A DNA stretch of 5,055 nt from an uncultured Kouleothrix sp. (GCA_937858455.1 CALLYN010000467.1:1-5055), one strand, 5' to 3'. Positions 1 to 5,055 are shown, counted from the first letter of the stretch. The notes: a model not told the origin generated them from the letters alone. Made by a program: numbers and translations.

Positions 1-94
1 CCACCCGGCGCTGCCCGCCGCGCGCCGCAGCCACGCCGCGCTCGAACAGCCGCGCCGCCTCGCGCTCGTTTGATTTAATCGCGGTCTCAGCCAT
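1..94 (-). CDS. 5' end of an unidentified protein gene (cut by window edge)
   Basis: Only the first 31 codons are visible; the gene runs off the left edge. The start is fixed: an in-frame TAG lies four codons before the ATG at 94-92, with no other start codon between. The peptide begins MAETAIKSNEREAARLF and goes on with Ala/Arg/Glu-rich residues, charged and helix-forming, with no signal peptide. The Shine-Dalgarno is weak (an AGG in the leader). The gene starts 42 nt after the GH18 stop in the same direction, so it is probably the third gene of that transcript. The N-terminus resembles tetratricopeptide-type helical proteins (a short charged lead-in followed by a helix with small residues), but 31 residues cannot establish this. 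I am fairly sure it is a gene and unsure of its function. Confidence 0.55.
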   Translation of the reverse strand, partial: MAETAIKSNEREAARLFERGVAAARGGQRRV

Positions 95-136
95 TGCGTG
101 CGCCTAATAGACACGAGCTACGTGTTTGAAACATGC

Positions 137-1402
137 CTAATGCTGCGGCAGCGCGTTGTTCAGCATCCGCTGCGACTCGAACGGATCTTGCAGCAGCTTG
201 GCGCGGATCACATCCCAGCTCTTCGGGTCTTCGCCGCCGAGCCGCCAGATCGCGATCCCCGCCAGGTCCATCTCCTGCACCAGGCCCAGCTTGGCCTCGA
301 GGCCGCGGCTGGTGGCGAACCAGACCTTGCGGCCCTTGTAGGTGATCCAGCTCTCCTGGATCGCGCCATTCGCATCGCTCTCGGCGAAGTTAACCGTCAG
401 GCCGTAGGTTTGAATCAGGTCGTTGATCGCTTGCCAGATCTGCGGCGTGGCATCGCCGCTACCAGGCCAGTTGTAGCCATAGAACGGCACGCCGATCACC
501 ACCTTGGCCGGGTCGACCACCGACTTGGCGTAGTCGGCCACGGCGCGCACCCAGTACACCGGTGCCACCGGGCCGGGGCCACCGCCGCGCCAGTGGTAGT
601 CGTAGGTCATGATCCGCATGCGATCGACGGCCGAGCCGATCACCGACCAGTCTTGAAAGCGACCAAGTCCCTCGTTGTTGGCGGTCTTCGCGTGCACCGC
701 GATCGTCAGCTGCTTGCCCTGGCCGTGCAGCGCCTGCCCAAGCTCGACGACAAAGGCCGAAAATTCGTCGCGCAGGCTGCTCTCGAGCAGCTCGTAGTCG
801 ATGTCGATGCCGTCGTAGTTATGCGACACAACCTCGGCCACGATATTGCGCACGTGCTGGCTACGCCGCTCGGGGCTGCGCAAAATCGCCGGCACGGGGT
901 CGGGGCCGTCGACGATATTATGCACCGTGGGGATCACCAGCACGTTTTTGCTGTGGGCTAGCTCGATCAGCGCGCTGTCGCGCGCGTCGGAGCCGTGCAG
1001 CAAATTGCCGCGCGTGTCGGTCGAGTACCAGAATGGGCTGACTTCGTCGAGAATATCGGCGTTGGCCTCGAACGACTGGCGGTTGATCGAGTCGAACGAG
1101 TTGGGCAGCCACGCCGCGATGTAGCGGCCGGTCTTCGGGTGCACCTTGGCGACGCGCGGGTCGTCGTGCGGGGCGACATTCTGCAGCACGTCGGCGGTGT
1201 TGGCGGCCACCACGCGCGGTGGCAGCGGCGGCGGCGACGGCGCGGGCGCGGGTGTCTGGGTGGGGAACACCGGCGGCGAGCTGGCCTGGCGCGCGAGGCC
1301 CACCGTGTCGACGACCAGCGCCGCCCATACCAGTGTGGCGAGCGCGAATAGAGCGGCGGGCCAGGCCGTGCGCAGAGAGAAGCGGCGTCGACGGATCATC
1401 AT
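137..1402 (-). CDS. Membrane-anchored glycoside hydrolase family 18 protein (chitinase / YaaH-like fold)
   Basis: This 421-residue protein has an Arg-rich N-terminus (residues 4-7), one hydrophobic segment (about 13-32), a Pro-rich linker (43-63) and a GH18 TIM barrel (about 90-405). The barrel carries the family signature DGIDIDYE at 197-204 (DxxDxDxE), with Glu204 as predicted acid and Asp202 assisting the substrate-assisted mechanism. MTYDYH at 265-270 matches the substrate-binding MxYD strand, and Trp386 in AIWRLGG fits the conserved C-terminal tryptophan. Family knowledge: GH18 enzymes cleave beta-1,4-GlcNAc polymers such as chitin, and the YaaH/SleL branch acts on peptidoglycan. It is likely tethered outside the membrane; the linker suggests an anchor rather than a cleaved signal. 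No LysM or carbohydrate-binding domain is present. A TAG immediately upstream fixes the start to the ATG at 1402 or the one at 1399. No good ribosome site is visible, so translation is probably coupled to the metallopeptidase gene, which ends 32 nt upstream. A six-codon frame (1419-1399) overlaps the start in an ATGA arrangement. Substrate is unknown. Confidence 0.93.
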   Translation of the reverse strand: MMIRRRRFSLRTAWPAALFALATLVWAALVVDTVGLARQASSPPVFPTQTPAPAPSPPPLPPRVVAANTADVLQNVAPHDDPRVAKVHPKTGRYIAAWLPNSFDSINRQSFEANADILDEVSPFWYSTDTRGNLLHGSDARDSALIELAHSKNVLVIPTVHNIVDGPDPVPAILRSPERRSQHVRNIVAEVVSHNYDGIDIDYELLESSLRDEFSAFVVELGQALHGQGKQLTIAVHAKTANNEGLGRFQDWSVIGSAVDRMRIMTYDYHWRGGGPGPVAPVYWVRAVADYAKSVVDPAKVVIGVPFYGYNWPGSGDATPQIWQAINDLIQTYGLTVNFAESDANGAIQESWITYKGRKVWFATSRGLEAKLGLVQEMDLAGIAIWRLGGEDPKSWDVIRAKLLQDPFESQRMLNNALPQH

Positions 1403-1434
1403 CTATGGTTTGCCATCATGTGGGCGAGCGCCGG

Positions 1435-1800
1435 TCAGTACGCGCCCAGCTCGTGCAGGCGGTCATCGCTGATCCCAAAGAAATGCGCGAGCTCGTGCAG
1501 CACCGTGCGGCGCACCTGGGCGCGCAGCATTGCCGGGTCGGCGAAATCGCGCTCCAGCGGCTCCTGAAAGATCGTAATCACGTCTGGCAGCAGCGGGTCG
1601 GCGCTGCCGCGCGCGGTCAGCGGCACGCCCTCGTACAGCCCGTACAGCGATTGCCCTGGCCCAAGCCGGGCGACGCGGCGGTGCAGATCGGTTGGCCGCC
1701 TGGCGATCTGGATCGAGACATTCTCGACGTGCTGCGCGAACTCGGGCGGCAGCGAGTCGATCGCATCAAGCACTAGCTGTTCGAAAGCGTCGGCATCCAT
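1435..1800 (-). CDS. Small zincin-like metallopeptidase family protein (DUF1025/PF06262 type)
   Basis: At 121 residues this matches the usual size of the family. The N-terminal half has the typical LYGLYEGVPLTARG block (52-65), then PDVITIFQEPL (72-82), and near the C-terminus the zinc motif HELAH (102-106) followed by FFGISDDRLHELG. His102 and His106 would bind zinc, Glu103 would be catalytic, and Asp111 or Asp112 lies where the family has its third ligand. It has no signal peptide, so it should be cytoplasmic. Family knowledge: the fold is a minimal metzincin-like domain and the physiological substrate is not known. The start at 1800 is supported by GGGAG at 1815-1811, nine bases ahead, and by a consensus promoter just upstream. 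It is the first gene of the string with the GH18 gene (32 nt gap). The family assignment is secure; the function is open. Confidence 0.93.
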   Translation of the reverse strand: MDADAFEQLVLDAIDSLPPEFAQHVENVSIQIARRPTDLHRRVARLGPGQSLYGLYEGVPLTARGSADPLLPDVITIFQEPLERDFADPAMLRAQVRRTVLHELAHFFGISDDRLHELGAY

Positions 1801-1814
1801 TATCTACTACTCCC

Positions 1815-1851
1815 GCGCGTCATTATACGCTTCGGAAGCATGAGGTGTCAA
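1815..1851 (-). promoter_or_regulatory. Consensus housekeeping promoter of the metallopeptidase-GH18 operon
   Basis: On the minus strand a perfect -35 TTGACA (1851-1846) and a perfect -10 TATAAT (1827-1822) are separated by 18 bp. Transcription should begin near 1815, about 15 nt before the ATG at 1800, so the GGGAG ribosome site would sit at the very 5' end of the mRNA. The spacer contains an 11-bp palindrome GCTTC-G-GAAGC (1829-1839), placed where a repressor could bind between the two hexamers; that role is inference. Confidence 0.85.
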
Positions 1852-1854
1852 GCA

Positions 1855-1878
1855 TTTCCGCGAATTACATGCCGGAAA
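1855..1878. promoter_or_regulatory. Possible operator: inverted repeat TTTCCG-N12-CGGAAA
   Basis: Six-base perfect inverted arms (1855-1860 and 1873-1878) lie just upstream of the -35 box of the metallopeptidase promoter, centred about 18 bp from it. The spacing and AT-rich middle fit a dimeric regulator site, but short dyads occur by chance and no second copy is seen in the window. Confidence 0.3.
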
Positions 1879-1971
1879 GGTGAGGGGAATCGCAGACACG
1901 AGGGCGACAGTCGGGCCGTATTGCGGGGCATGTGCTGTGCGGCGGGGGCGGGAAGATCGGCGGGGCGTGCC

Positions 1972-2040
1972 GGAGACGCAGAAGGCACAGACGCTGCCGG
2001 CATCCGCGTGCGGCAGGCAATCTGTGCGCTCTGTGTCGCC
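1972..2040. repeat. Long imperfect palindrome between sigma factor and metallopeptidase genes
   Basis: The outer arms 1972-1991 and 2021-2040 are complementary at 16 of 20 positions (best block GCACAGA/TCTGTGC). An inner 6-bp stem CTGCCG/CGGCAG (1994-1999 with 2011-2016) encloses an 11-nt loop. It begins 22 nt past the sigma factor stop, so it could protect or end that mRNA, but no T-run follows on either strand, which argues against a classical intrinsic terminator. The size, shape and intergenic position suggest a dispersed REP-like or MITE-like element (inference). Confidence 0.55.
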
Positions 2041-2062
2041 TATCGAGCGGCGGGCTGCCAGG

Positions 2063-2680
2063 CTACACCGCCGGCACCATCGCGGCCTGCGAGCCAAGCT
2101 CCTGGGCCAGGCGGGTGAGGCCGCGGTGCTGCAGCGCCTTGACCGAGCCGACGGTGCGGCCGAGCGACTCGGCGATCTCGGCTAGGCTGCGGTCCTCGTC
2201 GAAGCGCAGGCGCAGCACCAGCCGCTGCTCGCGCGTTAGAATATCCATCGCGCCCTTGATCTCGTGGTAGGCGATCCGGCTCATGATCGCCTCGTCGGGC
2301 GGGTCGAGCGTGCCGAGCTGGCCTTCGTCGAGCGGCACCGAGTGGCGGCGGCGCGACTGGCGCAGCACGTCGACGGTGCGCGCGTAGGCGATGCGGTACA
2401 GCCATGCCGAGAACGGCCAGCCGCGGTCTTCGTAGCGGCCAAGGCTTTCGAGCACTTTCACAAATACATCGGCGCACACATCCTCGGCCTGCACCGGGTC
2501 GCCGAGGCGAGCGGCGATGTAGCGCTGGATCTGCGGCGCGTAGCGCTCGTAGAGCGCGCCGATGGCGTCGGCATCGCCAGCCTTGGCGCGGGCGATCAGG
2601 CTCGACTCAGGCTCGCTGGCCCAGCGCGGCTCGCCGGCGCTTTCGAATGAGTGAGACGCAAGTTCAAACGTTGGCAGCAT
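2063..2680 (-). CDS. ECF-type RNA polymerase sigma factor (sigma-70 family)
   Basis: This 205-residue protein has the two-domain ECF layout. Sigma-2 spans about 27-110, with the polymerase-binding helix around EDVCADVFVKVLE (66-78) and the WPFSAWLYRIAYART stretch (88-102) that helps open the -10 region. A short linker carries a Pro-rich segment. Sigma-4 spans about 139-195, with SLAEIAESLGRTVGSVKALQHRGL (165-188) as the helix-turn-helix that reads the -35 element. No extra C-terminal domain or membrane segment is present. The start at 2680 is supported by AGAGGGG at 2693-2687, six bases ahead. The upstream neighbour is a long noncoding stretch, and the downstream gene has its own promoter, so it is probably transcribed alone. 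ECF factors are usually paired with an anti-sigma gene; none is adjacent here. Its regulon and ECF subgroup cannot be told from this window. Confidence 0.95.
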   Translation of the reverse strand: MLPTFELASHSFESAGEPRWASEPESSLIARAKAGDADAIGALYERYAPQIQRYIAARLGDPVQAEDVCADVFVKVLESLGRYEDRGWPFSAWLYRIAYARTVDVLRQSRRRHSVPLDEGQLGTLDPPDEAIMSRIAYHEIKGAMDILTREQRLVLRLRFDEDRSLAEIAESLGRTVGSVKALQHRGLTRLAQELGSQAAMVPAV

Positions 2681-2698
2681 CTTTAGCCCCTCTGAAAG

Positions 2699-2730
2699 CG
2701 ATCGGCTATAAAGCCTTAATGCGCCGATCG
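2699..2730. promoter_or_regulatory. Inverted repeat upstream of the sigma factor gene (possible operator)
   Basis: Perfect 8-bp arms CGATCGGC (2699-2706) and GCCGATCG (2723-2730) flank 16 bp that include an AT-rich TTTATA on the minus strand. It lies 19-50 bp before the sigma factor ATG, where a promoter or 5' leader is expected, so it may be an operator or a leader hairpin. I could not identify a convincing -35/-10 pair around it. Confidence 0.4.
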
Positions 2731-3182
2731 TGCGGTCGGTAGATGTGTGCGACGTAGTTGTAGCGTGCGCGTGACTGCTGTTTCGTATGGGTGGAGTATA
2801 GATTTACGAGATGAATGAGCGGTGATCAAATTGGCCTGAGGGATGACGATGATCTGTGGGTGGGGGCGCAGGTGGGTGCGCGTGCGCTGGCGCGCCCACG
2901 CCGGCCGAAGCACCCGGTATGTGCTGATCGGGCGTATGTGCGCCTGTTCGGCGCGCCTAACTACGGCGCGTGCCCGGCCTGATGCGCCGGATCGGCCTGA
3001 GATAGGCGCCCCGATGACAGCTTGATTACAAAATGCGGGAGCCCCGCCGGCCACTGCACCGATGAATATAAAGGAACGACGCGCTGTCGTAATAACAAAT
3101 CGTTCATTATTCGGCCGAGCACTTGCTGTGTGGTGAGGGGGCGGGGGCAGCATTGCCGCACCCGAATTTCTTTTGGGGCCTG
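2731..3182. other. Noncoding stretch with small hairpins, no credible gene
   Basis: About 450 bp hold no frame with recognisable protein features or a ribosome site. What can be seen: a 10-bp hairpin with one wobble (2872-2881 with 2890-2899); a 6-bp hairpin CGCGCC/GGCGCG (2952-2957 with 2965-2970); and an AT-rich patch (about 3063-3112) with inverted arms GAACGA/TCGTTC (3074-3079, 3100-3105) next to the palindrome TCGGCCGA (3111-3118). It presumably contains the sigma factor promoter. A structured RNA is possible but matches no class I recognise. Confidence 0.5.
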
Positions 3183-3230
3183 TTTGAAAGGGGGAGGCGC
3201 GAGGGGTTATGCCCCTCGCACTTCCCTTCA
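3183..3230. repeat. GC-rich hairpin, first half of a paired palindromic element
   Basis: A perfect 8-bp stem GCGAGGGG/CCCCTCGC (3199-3206 with 3212-3219) closes a 5-nt loop TTATG. It continues outward as a looser stem between TTGAAAGGGGGAG on the left and CTTCCCTTCA on the right. It lies only a few bases before the larger hairpin at 3236-3284, and the two together look like one composite element. No T-run follows on either strand. Confidence 0.6.
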
Positions 3231-3235
3231 GACTG

Positions 3236-3284
3236 CTTTTGAGAGATGCCTGCTTGGCGAAGCCGGGCAGGCATCTCTCAAAAG
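3236..3284. repeat. Very stable 49-nt hairpin upstream of the tRNA promoter
   Basis: Arms 3236-3253 and 3267-3284 are an 18-bp perfect inverted repeat (CTTTTGAGAGATGCCTGC and its complement). The stem continues inward through two G-U pairs and GGC/GCC to a 3-nt loop at 3259-3261, giving 23 consecutive pairs if transcribed from the plus strand; on the minus strand the two wobbles become A-C mismatches. The T-run is on the 5' side and the A-run on the 3' side, the reverse of an intrinsic terminator. It ends 15 bp before the tRNA -35 box. I take it for a dispersed palindromic element (inference). Confidence 0.75.
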
Positions 3285-3299
3285 GGCGCACACGCCAAT

Positions 3300-3328
3300 T
3301 TGACGAAAACGCGGCCAGCCGCTAGAAT
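3300..3328 (+). promoter_or_regulatory. Promoter of the tRNA-Gly gene
   Basis: TTGACG (3300-3305) and TAGAAT (3323-3328) are 17 bp apart, each one base from the sigma-70-type consensus. The predicted start is near 3335, giving a leader of only about five bases before the mature tRNA 5' end at 3340. Confidence 0.85.
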
Positions 3329-3339
3329 CGGGCAAGCGC

Positions 3340-3413
3340 GCGGGAGTGGCGTAGTGGTAACGCGAGAGCCTTCCAAGCTCCAGTCGCGGGTTCGATTCCC
3401 GCCTCCCGTACCA
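3340..3413 (+). tRNA. tRNA-Gly, anticodon UCC
   Basis: A full 74-nt cloverleaf is present: acceptor stem 3340-3346 with 3403-3409; D stem GCGT/ACGC (3349-3352, 3360-3363); anticodon stem 3365-3369 with 3377-3381; anticodon loop CTTCCAA with TCC at 3372-3374; 4-nt variable loop; T stem GCGGG/CCCGC around TTCGATT (3391-3397). CCA (3411-3413) is encoded. It should read GGA and GGG codons. Oddities: position 1-72 is G-U, the discriminator base 73 is A (bacterial tRNA-Gly normally has G1-C72 and U73), and pair 27-43 is an A-C mismatch. The last eight bases are also the outer part of the terminator palindrome. The gene has its own promoter and terminator and stands alone on its strand. Confidence 0.96.
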
Positions 3414-3460
3414 AACAGAAACGACGCTGGCATTGCCAGCGTCGTTTCTGTTTGGTACGG
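3406..3460. terminator. Bidirectional terminator palindrome overlapping the tRNA 3' end
   Basis: A perfect 26-bp inverted repeat (3406-3431 with 3435-3460) has a 3-nt loop ATT. The 11-bp GC-rich core (3421-3431/3435-3445) is followed by TTTCTGTTT on the plus strand and mirrored on the minus strand, so it can stop both the tRNA transcript and the ABC ATPase transcript, whose stop codon is 19 bp away. The outer arm covers CCGTACCA, the mature tRNA 3' end, which is unusual. Confidence 0.88.
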
Positions 3461-3479
3461 CCCTGAGCGAGCGGAGGCG

Positions 3480-4583
3480 CTATGCCAGCGCCTTCTCGCT
3501 TTCGCGGTCGAAGACGTGCATCTTGCTCATATCGATGACCAGGTCGAGCTTCTGGCCGACGCGCGCGCTGGTGCGCGGGTCGAGCCGGCTGACCATCTCT
3601 TTGCCGCCGTTCTCGACATACGCGAACACCTCGGAGCCAAGCGGCTCGACCACGGTGACATTCGCGGCGAGCTTGGCGTTCTCGTCGACGCCGCGCGGCA
3701 CATAGTGCGCGTCGTGCACATCCTCGGGGCGGATGCCGAAGTACACCGGCTTGCCGACATTCGAGCTGACCGCGTCGGTCTTGTCGGCCGGGATGGGCAG
3801 GTGGAACGGCCCGAAGTCGATCACCAGGCCGCCGGTGCCGCGGTCGAGCTTGCCCTCAAAGAAGTTCATCGAGGGCGAGCCGATGAAGCCGGCCACGAAC
3901 ATATTCGCCGGGTGGTCGTACAGCGTCTGCGGCGTGTCGAGCTGCTGCAGAATGCCGTCCTTCATCACGGCGATGCGCGAGCCCATGGTCATAGCCTCGA
4001 CCTGGTCGTGCGTCACGTAGATAAAGGTTGTCTTCAGGCGCTGGTGCAGCTTCGAGATCTCGCCGCGCGTCTGGACGCGCAGCTTGGCGTCAAGGTTCGA
4101 GAGCGGCTCGTCCATGAGGAACACGGCCGGGTTGCGCACGATCGCGCGGCCGAGGGCCACGCGCTGGCGCTGGCCGCCCGAGAGCGCCTTGGGCTTGCGG
4201 TCGAGTAGGTGGCCGATGCTGAGCAGCTCGGCGGCCTCTTTCACGCGCTTGTCGATCTCGGTCTTGGGCGTTTTGCGCAGCTTCAGGCCGAAGGCCATGT
4301 TGTCGTACACCGACATATGCGGGTAGAGCGCGTAGCTTTGGAACACCATGGCGATATCGCGATCCTTCGGCGGCACGTCGTTCACCACCCGATCGCCAAT
4401 GTAGATGTTGCCGTCGGTGATCTCTTCGAGCCCTGCCAGGCAGCGCAGCGCCGTCGACTTGCCGCAGCCCGAAGGCCCGACCAGCACCAGGAATTCCTGG
4501 TCGGGGATGTCGATGTTCAGGTCTTTCAGCACCGACACCTCGCCGAAGCGCTTCCACACATGATCGAACTTGATACCGGCCAT
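3480..4583 (-). CDS. ABC transporter ATP-binding protein, sugar-uptake (UgpC/MalK/MsmK) type
   Basis: This complete 367-residue protein has the family's usual length. The nucleotide-binding domain (about 1-235) carries Walker A GPSGCGKST (36-44), Q-loop Gln82 in FQSYALYPHM, signature LSGGQ (134-138), Walker B VFLMDEP (154-160) with catalytic Glu159, D-loop SNLD (162-165) and switch His192. The C-terminal TOBE/MalK-type regulatory region (about 236-360) shows FIGSPSMNF (233-241), GIRPEDV (283-289) and EPLGSE (313-318). It should be a cytoplasmic dimer energising an importer of sugars, oligosaccharides or glycerol phosphate; such ATPases often serve several permeases, and no permease or binding protein lies in the window. 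The start at 4583 is supported by AAGGAG nine bases ahead. A LacI-like tail ends 77 bp upstream in the same direction. The substrate cannot be told from the ATPase. Confidence 0.97.
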   Translation of the reverse strand: MAGIKFDHVWKRFGEVSVLKDLNIDIPDQEFLVLVGPSGCGKSTALRCLAGLEEITDGNIYIGDRVVNDVPPKDRDIAMVFQSYALYPHMSVYDNMAFGLKLRKTPKTEIDKRVKEAAELLSIGHLLDRKPKALSGGQRQRVALGRAIVRNPAVFLMDEPLSNLDAKLRVQTRGEISKLHQRLKTTFIYVTHDQVEAMTMGSRIAVMKDGILQQLDTPQTLYDHPANMFVAGFIGSPSMNFFEGKLDRGTGGLVIDFGPFHLPIPADKTDAVSSNVGKPVYFGIRPEDVHDAHYVPRGVDENAKLAANVTVVEPLGSEVFAYVENGGKEMVSRLDPRTSARVGQKLDLVIDMSKMHVFDRESEKALA

Positions 4584-4660
4584 GGATCTGTTCTCCTTGT
4601 ACTAATTGCACATCGCAGGTAGTAGACTGGTGCTCGCTGATGCCATACGGCTACCGCACG

Positions 4661-5055
4661 CTACGTTGGCGCCGGCCCCGTCGAGCGCCTGACGATCAGC
4701 CGCGCGCCGAGCGTGGTGCTCTGGGCGGCGCGCGGGCGCTGCTCGATCGCGTCGATCAGCAGCGCGGCCAGCGCGACAAGTTCGAGGAAATCGCCCATCC
4801 GGGTCAGGAAATTTTCGGCCCCCGGCGCGGCCTTGGCCTCGTAGAAGCCGCGATCGATGAGGTCCATCAGGGTCGCCAGGACGAGCCGGTCGTCGTATGT
4901 CCCCTCGTGTGCGAGCTGGTAGCCGAGCGCCGGGGGGATGTCCTCGGGCGGCTCCGGCAGGTACTGCGGGACGTCGGTGGGCCGCTCCCTGCTCAGCAGC
5001 ATGAGCAGCGCCATGCCGGCGAGCCCGAGCAGGCCGAGCAGGGCCGAGACCGCCA
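4661..5055 (-). CDS. Chimeric frame: DUF2207-like membrane protein joined to a LacI-type C-terminal tail (5' end outside window)
   Basis: The frame is open to the right edge; 130 residues are visible and the true start lies outside. It begins with a hydrophobic segment (AVSALLGLLGLAGMALLMLL), then YLPEPPEDIPPALGYQL and DRLVLATLMDLIDRGFYEA, which resemble the block after the membrane helix in DUF2207 proteins (PPxxxPPALGxxL ... ATLxDLxxRGF). The last 35-40 residues change character: LAALLIDAIEQRP ... RLIVRRSTGPAPT is the typical C-terminal end of LacI-family regulators. The switch falls around 4770-4830. DUF2207 proteins normally continue with more membrane helices, so the membrane protein is truncated and the regulator lacks its DNA- and sugar-binding parts. 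A real fusion, a deletion remnant or an assembly join are all possible. LacI proteins often neighbour sugar ABC genes, which fits the ATPase downstream. Confidence 0.6.
   Translation of the reverse strand, partial: AVSALLGLLGLAGMALLMLLSRERPTDVPQYLPEPPEDIPPALGYQLAHEGTYDDRLVLATLMDLIDRGFYEAKAAPGAENFLTRMGDFLELVALAALLIDAIEQRPRAAQSTTLGARLIVRRSTGPAPT

Noticed and set aside
98..961. Long plus-strand open frame opposite the GH18 gene
   Set aside because: It is the complement of a strongly supported gene in GC-rich DNA; its translation is Arg/His/Ala/Val-rich with no recognisable motif.
1399..1419. Six-codon leader peptide frame overlapping the GH18 start
   Set aside because: It has no ribosome site of its own and is short enough to be chance; noted only as a possible coupling feature.
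2795..2800. Minus-strand TATACT as a -10 box for the sigma factor gene
   Set aside because: No -35-like hexamer lies 16-18 bp upstream and there is no extended -10 TG; it would also leave a leader of over 100 nt.
3236..3284. Intrinsic terminator
   Set aside because: The T-run precedes the stem and the A-run follows it on both strands, and no T-run lies outside the stem.
2716..3291. Minus-strand open frame of about 190 codons upstream of the sigma factor
   Set aside because: It reads through both large hairpins, has low-complexity and inconsistent composition, lacks a ribosome site and shows no domain.
3406..3460. Integrase attachment site at the tRNA 3' end
   Set aside because: The repeated tRNA end is inverted and immediately adjacent, not a direct repeat at a distance, and no integrase gene is present in the window.
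3246..4208. Long plus-strand open frame covering the tRNA and the opposite strand of the ABC ATPase
   Set aside because: It runs through the tRNA, the terminator and antisense to a textbook ATPase, and shows no protein family features.

Overview
The window is GC-rich, densely coding bacterial DNA. I read it as a member of the Chloroflexota, probably a filamentous Chloroflexia relative. That placement rests on the gene types together: a membrane-anchored GH18 protein, a small HExxH metallopeptidase, an ECF sigma factor, a DUF2207-like membrane protein and a UgpC/MalK-type ABC ATPase, with hairpin-rich intergenic DNA. It is an inference from style, not from a marker gene. All protein genes lie on the minus strand; the only plus-strand gene is a tRNA.

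Reading the minus strand from right to left: (i) 5055-4661 is the 3' part of an open frame that begins as a DUF2207-type membrane protein and ends with a tail like a LacI-family regulator, so it looks chimeric. (ii) 4583-3480 is a complete sugar-type ABC transporter ATPase. (iii) 3460-3406 is a 26-bp perfect palindrome that works as a bidirectional terminator between the ATPase and the convergent tRNA-Gly(UCC) gene (3340-3413, plus strand), which has its own strong promoter. (iv) 3339-2681 has no credible gene but carries several hairpins, two of them large. (v) 2680-2063 is an ECF sigma factor. (vi) 2062-1801 holds an imperfect palindromic element and a perfect consensus TTGACA/TATAAT promoter. 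(vii) 1800-1 is a tight gene string: metallopeptidase, GH18 protein, and the first 31 codons of a further gene.

The three leftmost genes are probably one transcript started from the consensus promoter, with gaps of 32 and 42 nt. The ATPase would energise a carbohydrate importer whose permeases and binding protein are not here. A LacI-type tail next to it fits sugar-responsive control, but the visible protein is not an intact LacI regulator. The sigma factor stands alone, with no anti-sigma gene beside it.

I found no CRISPR array, transposase, phage gene, defence system or other undescribed multi-gene system. The most interesting signals are at the DNA/RNA level. The tRNA-Gly has an unusual 3' end (G1-U72 and A73 instead of the usual bacterial G1-C72 and U73), and those odd bases lie inside the palindrome that forms its terminator. 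Next in interest are the DUF2207/LacI chimera and the paired large hairpins upstream of the tRNA.
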